The notes beneath the pieces were generated by a model, which saw only the letters and a program-made list of their open reading frames with translations, was not told the origin of the DNA and did not search any database. From positions 186,001-250,000 of the forward strand of contig JAGTXO010000047.1 in the NCBI GenBank assembly GCA_019448385.1: DNA of 64,000 bases. The letters run 5' to 3'. This DNA comes from Diacronema lutheri. Taxonomy: Eukaryota; Haptophyta; Pavlovophyceae; Pavlovales; Pavlovaceae. Positions 29,032 through 37,189 of this stretch are shown here, one piece after another; the first letter of the stretch is position 1; each line of letters opens with the position of its first letter. The translations under genes were made by a program, and so were the position numbers.

Positions 29032-30738
29032 ATGTCAACTCGACCTCGCCACAGCGCCAGAGCGCGCGTGCCAAGCGAGAAAGCGCGACAGGTGGTGGAC
29101 TCAGCGGGCCTGCGCAAGCACTGGCTGCTACCGGCGCCCAACGATGCGCTTGATGTTGACGAGATCGACGGGCTGCTGATCGTCGCGTGGGAGCTTCCGG
29201 GCGAGATGCGGCGACAGCTGCAAGGCGACACGAAGCGCCGTCCGTTGGCGCGCGCTAACGAGGCCGCTTTTCACGCGCGCGTGCCCGACGCACCGAGCTT
29301 GGCGCCCAACCTAAGCGAGCGGCCCGGGCAGATCGCGCGCAGGGAGGCCGAGGCGGACGGCGGCGATCCCACGGCGGACGGCGCCATCGACGCTCACGCC
29401 GGCAACGAGGTGGTGGCCGATGCGCACGCGGCCGAGGAGAGCGCGCTCGTGCACGCGGCCTCGCCGACCACTACCCGCGACCTCGCGCAGCACGCGGACG
29501 ATTCGTCGGTGGCGCGCTGCTGGTCGGCGACCGACCCGCCGCCGTCGGACAGCGGCGTCGGACGACGTGTCTTCGAGCCCGAGCCCGAGCAGTCGCGCGG
29601 GCTTTCCGCCGTACGTGCGGGCCGGGTTGGCGTGCACGACGACGCACACCGGGCTGGATGGGACGTGCAACGCGCGCCGCCTGCGCCGTCTCCGTGGACG
29701 GCGGGCGGCACGCGTCACCAGCATGGCTCCGCTTGGGCAGCGACGGGCGGCACGTGGTTTTGCGAGCCGCGCGCGGCGGCCAGCAAGGCGGCAATCGACG
29801 CGCGCGACGTGCAGCGCGAAAGCTATGCGATGCCTCCTCGTGCCGTCGACGGCGTGCGCTACGACGCCGCCCCGGCCGCCATGGCTGCTTTCGTGCGGCC
29901 CCGAGCGGAGGATCTCGTTGCCATGCGCCACGCCCCCGAGATTGGGTGCGGTTGGCCGCTGGCGGGCGTGCCCACGCAGCCGGACCGCGGCGCGTGGGGT
30001 TCACCTGCTCGCGACAGTTGCACTTTTGCGGCGGAGCGCATCGCGCCTCCGCACGAGCCATGGCTCGCACCGCACGTGCCCGCGTGCATGCCGACGACGC
30101 GCGGCCTGCCGTGGCCGCCGACGATTCTCGAGCAGCACTGGCAGCCACGCGCACGGCCGGCGGTGATGCACTGCGCAGCGGCGGCGCACCATGCGCCAAT
30201 GCCGCCCGCCCGCCGAGCCCCGTTCGCCCAGCCATACGGCTCGCCCATGTATCCTGCGCCGCCCACCGAACACGCCGGCTATGCGGTATACGGCGGCGGC
30301 TGGTACGCGGATGGCGGCGCCTACGTGGGCGGCGGCGCGTGCGCGTGCGCGCGCGCATGTGCCGGCCGCTTGCATGTCAGTGCCCACGCGAGCGGCGGCC
30401 GCGGCGGCTGCGGCGCCTGTCTCGGTGGCGGCCGCGCCTTCCCAAGTGGCTGCGGCGCGTACCCGGGCGCCGCCGCGTGCCCGAACCACCCGGCACTGGT
30501 CGCGAATGGCCTCGCGCCGAGCTACCTGGACCGCGGCACGATCGTCGTCGAGTGGGACGGCAGCGGCGCAGCGCAGGCGCGCGAGGCCATCATCAACCCG
30601 CTCGTTCAAATCCGCCCCGACATGCTCGCAGCCGGGACGCCGACCATCACGTGCCATTCGCGCGTCGCGAGCCGCCCCAGCACGGGAGCGTACATGCCCA
30701 GCGTTTTCCATGGCACGTCTTCAGATTTGGCGCGTTGA
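29032..30738 (+). CDS. Orphan protein of unknown function, 568 residues
   Basis: Not recognised. Single open frame from ATG 29032. Residues about 15-65 form a compact, probably folded segment (SEKARQVVDSAGLRKHWL, DVDEIDGLLIVAWELPGEM). The middle is Ala/Arg/Pro-rich with AIDARDVQRESYAMPPRA. Residues about 430-510 are rich in Gly, Cys and Tyr with CxC and CGAC spacings, perhaps metal-binding or disordered. The end carries GTIVVEWDGSGAAQ. An AT-rich 80 bp upstream may be the promoter. A decayed copy lies at 25290-26600, so this belongs to a duplicating family. It sits in a gene-poor block but its open frame over 1.7 kb suggests it is alive. Confidence 0.55.
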   Translation: MSTRPRHSARARVPSEKARQVVDSAGLRKHWLLPAPNDALDVDEIDGLLIVAWELPGEMRRQLQGDTKRRPLARANEAAFHARVPDAPSLAPNLSERPGQIARREAEADGGDPTADGAIDAHAGNEVVADAHAAEESALVHAASPTTTRDLAQHADDSSVARCWSATDPPPSDSGVGRRVFEPEPEQSRGLSAVRAGRVGVHDDAHRAGWDVQRAPPAPSPWTAGGTRHQHGSAWAATGGTWFCEPRAAASKAAIDARDVQRESYAMPPRAVDGVRYDAAPAAMAAFVRPRAEDLVAMRHAPEIGCGWPLAGVPTQPDRGAWGSPARDSCTFAAERIAPPHEPWLAPHVPACMPTTRGLPWPPTILEQHWQPRARPAVMHCAAAAHHAPMPPARRAPFAQPYGSPMYPAPPTEHAGYAVYGGGWYADGGAYVGGGACACARACAGRLHVSAHASGGRGGCGACLGGGRAFPSGCGAYPGAAACPNHPALVANGLAPSYLDRGTIVVEWDGSGAAQAREAIINPLVQIRPDMLAAGTPTITCHSRVASRPSTGAYMPSVFHGTSSDLAR

Positions 30739-31329
30739 TTGTATAAGTACCCCCATAATTGGAATGCCGCGGGGCGAACATCTCGCAGTATGGGTACGGA
30801 ATACTCGCCATCCCGCCTTGAACGAATGCCCCTGCTTTTCCTCGTCTTCGACTGGCGTATGGCATGAGCGCGGTGCCCTCGCGAGCGCATTGATGACGGC
30901 CAGTGCTACGGCATGGCGCGATGCCCGCGTGTGTGGCCTTGCCGTATGAATGTTACCCATGCACCCAGTGCACGCTCCGCGTGGCGCCGCTGCTCGTCCG
31001 TGCGAGCGCGGAAATCGGCGAGGAGGGTAATTGTGCACGCTAGGCTAAGGAGTCGACGAGATGTTTTGCAAAACGCCGTCGACATTGTGCTTGTCGCGAT
31101 TGAAGCATTCCGTGCGTTGGGCTATGGTCGCGCGCAGCGCGCGCGCGCGCTGACGGTGCCTTGATAGAGTGGCGATGACGAGCTGCTCAGGGATGGGCGC
31201 CGTCCTTCATCGGTTCAGACGCGCCTCGCATTGGCAACAGTGCAGAGCAAAGGCACGTCCGCGCTGCGAAAGCCTTCGCTTAGCAGGCTCTCAAACTTGC
31301 TTCCTTTCTCCCTCTTTGCAATCCTCGGC
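30739..31329. other. Spacer without recognisable genes
   Basis: About 590 bp of moderate GC with no coherent coding frame. It follows the orphan's stop with GTATAAGTACCCCC, and a (GC)n stretch lies near 31135-31150. Confidence 0.3.
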
Positions 31330-32340
31330 TCAGTCGCCAGGCCCTGCAAGGCCACCGTGCTCACTTCCGACGAGGAACGACCGCAGCTTCTCCTCGATTA
31401 TTGGCGGCGCGATCAGATCGGAGAGCTGCATGGCGAGGCAAAGGTCGGCGACTAGCCATTTCTCCAGGTCGTCGACCTTCTCACCCGCGGCCAAGCGCTC
31501 GATGAGCACGTCGGCGGAGAGCTGAGCGTGCGTCTTGCCCTACGGTCGGTGAAAGGGTTGATATTTCGCGGGCGCCGCGCGCGCTAAGCGCCGGTAACAT
31601 GCCGAGGATGGACGTAAATGTGCATTGGGGCGCGCCGCGGAGCCGGTGCGTTGCGCACTCATGGCGAAAGAGAACACCGCCCAAGCCGCGCGCGGCGTCG
31701 CGCGCGCTGCGTGGCTCGTGCGTAACGTGCGCAGAGGGGGCGAGAGCATGTCGCGACGCACGCCAAGGTCTTGCGAGTTGGCGGCGAGCATCGCAATGAA
31801 CTCGCGCGAATCGATTCAACCGTCATAATGTAGGTCGTACGGCGTGAGCATCTCCTGAGGCGGCGCGGTGAGGCACGCCGGATAGAAGGCACGGTGGAGA
31901 GCGGACGCGTGCCGAACGGAGGCCGCGCGCGCGCGTGCACGCGCGCAAGGGATTAGCAGGGGTGAGGGTGAGCGGCTGCGCGCACGCGCGCCTCGAAAGG
32001 CCGACGAAGCGAGCGACGCGTGCGAAGGGCGCCGCGGCGCGTACGGCGCGCACGGGCGGCGGGCAGTGCCTCAGCGAGCCGGGCGGCACGCCACTGGTGG
32101 GAGCGGACGAAGCTGAGGACGGGAGGGCTGCGCGCGCGGCGCCATGGGCGCATCCTGACGCGCGTCACGCCCAAACCGTGGCCGAGTGGCTTGAGCATCG
32201 CCGCGAGCTCCTCCGCCTCGAGAAACCCCGAGCAGTCTGCGACGCATTCGGTAATGTCTGCCGTGGACCGCGCCGGCATGTTCAGCAGCTTTATCCTTTG
32301 AATCGACTGCGCGCGCATGGCCGGTGCGAGGTGCGCGACG
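31330..32340 (-). pseudogene. Decayed EF-hand calcium-binding protein gene
   Basis: Read on the minus strand, three coding-like blocks occur in order. Block 1 (about 32290-32175) has ADCSGFLEAEELAAMLKPLG, an EF-hand loop whose first acidic ligand is Val. Block 2 (about 31860-31780) has DLHYDG then IDSREFIAMLA, an EF-hand loop interrupted by one in-frame TGA at a tolerant position, as a CGA-to-TGA change would give. Block 3 (about 31527-31340) reads LSADVLIERLAAGEKVDDLE and on to LRSFLVGSEHGG before a stop. The blocks could be exons of one gene. I read it as a recently dead host gene; stop read-through is a less likely alternative. Confidence 0.5.
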
Positions 32341-32929
32341 CGGCGTGGCGCGTCAGGGTGATCAGCGCGGCGGTCGCCATGCGAATTCTCGCACCATCTC
32401 GCACGGCGTCCCGCTTGCCGGTGCGCACGCGTCGGAATCCCGCGCTGGCACTCGGTGCTGGCTTGCGGCACCGGCGCGTCAGTGCGCGGCTTGCCAACCG
32501 CGCGGCCAAGCAAAGCGCGAAAGGTGCGATGGCGAGGCGCGACACACGGCACTCGCGCACCCGTAGGATTGGCGAGAGCGGCTGCGTGACAATCTCGCCC
32601 GTGAGAGGGTGCTTCTGCCCGAACTGCGTAGCCGGGACGCGCGCGCGCGCGCAAGCGTCGCGCCGGCTCACGCATGTCAGGCAGGGCGCGCGGCGACAAG
32701 CAGAGCAACACGTGAGCGCGAGCGTGCGTGCTCGCCGCACGGCGCGGCCATGCCGCGCCCGAGCGCGCCCCCTCGTGCAGGCCTACACGCGTGCGCGCCT
32801 GGCGCGCGCAGGCGCAGAGGTGGGAGACTAGGGAAGGCGAGGGAGGCGTGATTCAGTGGCTTGGCGCTGCGCTCACATTTGTTTTTGGGCGGAGCGGGTT
32901 GTGCTGCTCGAGCGCGATCGCTCGGTGTG
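32341..32929. other. Spacer without recognisable genes
   Basis: About 590 bp, GC-rich with Arg/Ala-coding shadow frames on both strands. Nothing convincing seen. Confidence 0.3.
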
Positions 32930-33190
32930 CGCCGCCGGGACATGATGATTGTAAACCCAGCTGAGGATACCGCATGGGCATTAGTGATAAAATATGAAAA
33001 GCTATGCACGAGGAACGCTTTTCACAAAATACGGAACCAACGTGGAGGTAGACTTTCTTCACATACAAATGGTTTATTTCGCATCATTCGTATCATGGCA
33101 GGATTGATATACTAACGACGCTTCCGATTGATATGACTATGCCCTCTCCATTTTGTGAGGTCGTTAGTATTAATTTTGTGAGGTCGGACA
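32930..33190. other. AT-rich island with inverted and direct repeats
   Basis: Roughly 260 bp of clearly lower GC than anywhere else in the window. It contains the inverted repeat ATACTAACGAC (33109-33119) and GTCGTTAGTAT (33160-33170), and a direct repeat ATTTTGTGAGGTCG at 33150 and 33173. It lies at the right end of the gene-poor block, beyond the 3' end of the RING-ligase gene. Confidence 0.55.
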
Positions 33191-33463
33191 CTGAGAGCCT
33201 TCCAAACCCTTGCGCCGGCTCCGGCGTGAGCAATGGACGGCACCGGCGCCTCCGTACGCATCCATGGCAAACGCCGGCGAGTGTTGCGGTGTGCAGCGTG
33301 CACGGTGCATCCCCCCGAGTGACGCGTGCGTTTGGGACCCCGCGTCCCTTGCGCGCACGCGTGCTCAGCAGTCAAGGTCCCCGGGGAGGTGCCTGGCCCC
33401 CAAGCGAGGTATGCGGAACGCCTCCGCGCGCGCGCCCCCTCCCCTCCCCCGTTCGTACGTAGA

Positions 33464-35867
33464 CTACATGCGAGAAGGGAAGAAGAAGGCATCAATCTTG
33501 CGCTGCGCCCCGATGGCGTCATGCGCCGCCGCCGGCGCGCGCGCGCGCGCCATGCCGGCAAACACAGGCGATGGCGCGCTACGCGCGCAGGCGCCGGCTG
33601 GACGCGCGACTGCCGGGCCGGAGCGCGGCGGCGCGCTGATGCCATTGCCCGACACCGAAGGTGCGCACGACCGCCTCGTCTCGCCCGTCGTGGCGCCACT
33701 GCCGCCCGCCAGGCCAGCGCACGCCGCCGCCCAGCCGCCCGCCCGTGGCAAGAGCGCGTGGCGCAGGGACCCATCGCCCAGCGCGAGCGCCGCGGCACGG
33801 GCCATGGCGCTCATCGCGCCGCCCGCGCCTACGCGAGGCTCGGGCGCGCCGCCGCCGTGGGTCGCCAGCCGGACTGGCGCGTCGCGGCAAGTCGCCGGCG
33901 CGCCGCCGCTGGTGCGCCCGCCCTGGAGCGCGCCAACGCCGCCGCCGTCCGCCATCGTGCACGTCCACCCGCCGCCGACATGCTGCGCAGAGGCTCGCGG
34001 CGCGTGCGCGCGAGCGAGCGCCGCGGCCGCATGCGGTGCGCGCGCGGCCGGCACGTGGTGCGGCAGCGCGGCCGGCACGTGGTGCGGCAGCGCGGCCGGC
34101 AAATGGTGCGGCAGCGCGGCCGGCACGTGGTGCGGCAGCGCGGCCGCGCCGGCGGCAAGCGCGCGCGGCGCGTCGCGCGACTGCTCGAGCGCGGCCGGCT
34201 CGGCCTCGCCGCGCCGCCGCTTGGCGCCGCGGCCGGCGCCCGCGCTGCGCGGCTCGCCAACCGCGCCGGCGGCGCGCGCGGAGCGCGGCGGCGCGAGCAG
34301 CGGCACGCGGTGCGGCGGTGCGAGCGCGCGGTGCGGTGCGGCGCCCGCGCCCGCGCCCGCGCCGTTATCAACGCCGCCGCCTGCGCCGGTTCCGCCGCGT
34401 GATGAGGCCCAGACGTGGCCATCGAGCAGGCCGCCCAGGCTTGCACAGTGGGCAAGAGCGCGTCCCTTGGCCTCGGCTGCGCGCTCGAGAAGGCCTAGCG
34501 GGCCCGTGCGTGGACGCGGCCTCGCGCCGGCGCGCGCACGATGTGCGCCCACGCCCACGCCCGCGCCCGCGCCCGCGCCCACGCCCGCGCCCGCGCCCGC
34601 GCCCTCGTCGGCGCCGACCTCCGCCACCGCCATTCTCGTCGGTGCCGCCGCCGCCGCAACGCGCGCGCGCGCCGTGCGCTTGCGAAGCCGTGACAGCGCA
34701 ACACGTTGCGTTTGAAGGGACAAGGTGAGAGAGACATGCGCGTCTCGTAATCGGTCGACCGCCGCGGCGCGGCGCGCGGCGTCGGCGCGCGCGGCGGCGA
34801 GCTGCGCCGTCCGGCGCGGCGCCACGAGCTCGTCGAGCAGCTGCTCGACGCCGGCGAGCACGAGCGCGCCGCGCGCGCCGTGCCTTCGCGTGCCGGCGCC
34901 GCCGGCGCCGCTAGCGCTTGCGGCGGCGGCGGCGACGGCGTCGTCGAGCGGCGCGCCGGCGGGCGCGCGCGCGTGCGTAGGCGGCGCCTCGAGCTCACCG
35001 AGCAGCTGCACGAGCCCGTCGGACGTGGCGGCGAGGCCGCGCAAACGCGCGAGCTCCGCGTGCGCCGCGTGGCGCTCGGCGGCGTCGTGTACATCCCGCA
35101 GGCGCGTCTCGGCGGCGGCGAGGCCGGCTTCCAGAGCTTCCGTCGATCGGCGCGCCTCGTCGAGACGCGCGTTCGCGCCATCGAGCTCGAGCGCGAGCGC
35201 CTCGGCGTCGTCGCGCTCCACCTCCACGCGCGAGCGCAGCGCGCGCATCGCCTTGCCGTCCGCCTCGCGCGCGTCGCGTTCGACGGGCGCCCAAAAGGCC
35301 CTCCAGCGCTCGCGCGTGTCCGCGCAGCCCGGACGGGCGCGCGCGCGCTGCTCCGCGCGCCGTGCAGCGTCGCAGCCGAGCACGGCGCACCGCGCCGCGC
35401 CGCATGCCACGTGCGCCACATGGCCGCACGTCAGCACGACCACGTCGTCGCCGCGCAGTAGCCAGCGCGAGCACGCGGCGCAGCCAAACGGCTCGCTCGT
35501 GCGCGCGTCGGCCGCGTCGGCGAGCGCGCACGGCGCGTGCGCGTGCGGCACGCGCGCGCCGGCGAAGGTAGCGCGGTGGGCGCGCGCCCGGCCGTCGCCG
35601 CCATCTGCGCCCTCCCCCCCCCCCCTCCTCCTCCTCCTCCTCCTCCTCCTCCTCCTCCTCCTCCTCCCCATGCTCGTCGTAAAGGCCCTCATCGCCCTCG
35701 TCGCCCTCGTCGTCCTCGTCGCCCTCGTCGTCCTCGTCGCCGTCAGAGCCAAACGACCAAATGCCAGAGCGCTCCATGTCGAGCGCATTGCCGAGCGTGA
35801 CGCCGTACTCGCCTTGCGACGCGTCGCAGTCGTCCCGCGGGCCGACGATCGCCCCGCCGTCTTCCAT
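33464..35867 (-). CDS. TRAIP-like RING E3 ubiquitin ligase with C-terminal PIP box
   Basis: Predicted nuclear E3 ligase acting with PCNA at replication forks. A RING-like finger (CAACSRWLLRGDDVVVLTC, then GHVAHVACGAARC and AVLGC) is followed by a coiled coil (about 200 residues from RALRSRVEVERDDAEALALE), an Ala/Arg-rich region with four near-identical ALPHHVPA-type repeats, and a C-terminus ending QRKIDAFFFPSRM. QRKIDAFF is a textbook PCNA-interacting PIP box. RING, coiled coil and extreme C-terminal PIP box is the TRAIP/NOPO architecture. The start is unsettled. ATG 35867 opens an acidic N-terminus that reaches the RING frame only through an intron (GC donor AAG|GCGAGT near 35812, acceptor GCGCAG near 35606, phase fits) or a slip in the (GAG)n tract. 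ATG 35671 gives one frame beginning with poly-Arg, 735 residues. Confidence 0.68.
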
Positions 35868-35921
35868 TTTGAAAGGCCGCGCCAGCTTTCAAAAGGCAGA
35901 GCGCATCGCATCCAAACCAAA
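35868..35921. promoter_or_regulatory. 54-bp bidirectional promoter with TTTTGAAAG / CTTTCAAAA inverted repeat
   Basis: The two ATGs are 54 bp apart. TTTTGAAAG (35867-35875) and its reverse complement (35886-35894), with a 10-nt spacer, face outward, so each gene has a CTTTCAAAA or mirror element near its start. Similar elements occur near 15460, 60663 and 63483. Confidence 0.5.
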
Positions 35922-36971
35922 ATGGTGTGGGCCCTCGCGCTCGCGAGCCTGGCGCTCGTCTCGCCCGCGAGGCAAGCCGGTGTGATGCGCGGCGGCGCGG
36001 CGGCGCCCAGCTTCGTGAACGCGGCAGTGGCTCGCGCGCCGCGTGACGGCGCGCCGCGCGTGCACATGGCATCATGCGCCAAGCTGACGGAGGCGGCAGC
36101 GCTGCTGGACTCGGTCGACGTCTTCATCTTCGACTGCGACGGCGTGATCTGGAAGGGCGACTCGCTGATCGAGGGCGTGCCCGCGGTGCTCGACATGTTG
36201 CGCAAGGCCGGCAAGCGCATCTTCTTTGTCACCAACAACTCGACCAAGTCGCGCAAGGGCTATGTCGGCAAGTTCACATCGCTCGGCCTCTCTGTCGAGC
36301 CCGAGGAGATCTTTTCAAGCAGCTTTGCGGCGGCGGCGTACATGGAGCAGATCAAATTCAAGGCGAGCGGGAAGAAGGTGTACGTTGTCGGCGAGGTCGG
36401 CATCCAGGAGGAGCTCGACCTCATCGGCGTTCCGCACATTGGCGGCCCGGCCGACGCCGGCGCGCAGATCGAGCTGAAGAATGGCGGGATGGTGCATCAC
36501 GACCCGGACGTGGGCGCGGTGATCGTGGGCTTCGACCGTTACATCAACTACTACAAGATCCAGTACGCCCAGCTCTGCATCAACGAGAACCCGGGCTGCC
36601 TCTTCGTCGCGACCAACCTCGACGCCGTGACGCACCTCACCGACGCGCAGGAGTGGGCGGGCAACGGCGCGATGGTCGGCGCGATCAAGGGGTGCACCAA
36701 GCGCGAGCCGGTGCTCGTGGGCAAGCCGTCGCCGCTCATGATCGACTACATTGTCGACAAGTACAAGATCGCCTCGCGCAACCGGATCTGCATGGTCGGC
36801 GACCGCCTCGACACTGACATCCTCTTCGGCCGCGACAACGGGCTGCGCACGTGCCTCACGCTCTCGGGCGTCACGACCGAGGCCAAGCTGCTCTCCCAGG
36901 AGAACCAGATCGCGCCGGACTATTACGTCGGCTCGATCGCCGAGTTTGCCGGCGCAGGTGTCAAGGCGTGA
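35922..36971 (+). CDS. Phosphoglycolate phosphatase, HAD superfamily, plastid-targeted
   Basis: Dephosphorylates 2-phosphoglycolate from Rubisco oxygenation to glycolate, the first step of photorespiration. 349 residues, single exon. A hydrophobic leader (MVWALALASLALVSPARQAG) and Ala/Arg-rich stretch suggest secondary-plastid import. HAD motifs are intact: motif I DCDGVIWKG (nucleophile Asp), motif II FVTNNSTKSR, motif III lysine in VGKPSPLM, motif IV GDRLDTDI. The C2 cap between motifs II and III has the length typical of plant and animal PGP/4-nitrophenylphosphatases. Codons are clean and there is no intron. Other members of this family act on different small phosphates; the leader and the algal setting favour photorespiratory PGP. 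Confidence 0.9.
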   Translation: MVWALALASLALVSPARQAGVMRGGAAAPSFVNAAVARAPRDGAPRVHMASCAKLTEAAALLDSVDVFIFDCDGVIWKGDSLIEGVPAVLDMLRKAGKRIFFVTNNSTKSRKGYVGKFTSLGLSVEPEEIFSSSFAAAAYMEQIKFKASGKKVYVVGEVGIQEELDLIGVPHIGGPADAGAQIELKNGGMVHHDPDVGAVIVGFDRYINYYKIQYAQLCINENPGCLFVATNLDAVTHLTDAQEWAGNGAMVGAIKGCTKREPVLVGKPSPLMIDYIVDKYKIASRNRICMVGDRLDTDILFGRDNGLRTCLTLSGVTTEAKLLSQENQIAPDYYVGSIAEFAGAGVKA

Positions 36972-37189
36972 GACCGTGACGCGCGAGCCGATTCAGAATA
37001 AGCATAGTCAGGGTCTGTCACGGAGGACGTGGCCGCGCGTCTGCAGCTGACCGCGGCGGCGACCGCGCGACGTCCAACGTCAGGACAATCAATGTCCGGC
37101 CAGCGGTAATCGATGCCTTTTGATCAACGTTGGAAAGACGTGGAAACGTCCTCCGCAGCAGGCGCGAAAGCGTGTCTCCCCCGAGGAGT
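36972..37189. promoter_or_regulatory. Spacer and probable promoter of the giant cell-surface gene
   Basis: 218 bp of moderate GC between a stop codon and the next ATG on the same strand, including GATTCAGAATAAGCATAG and CAGGACAATCAATGTCC. No defined motif recognised. Confidence 0.3.

Noticed and set aside
32175-32200. GTGGCCGAGTGGCTT, resembling the A box of tRNA-Leu or tRNA-Ser
   Set aside because: No B box, anticodon arm or acceptor stem follows. It is the antisense of the EF-hand relic (LKPLGHG).
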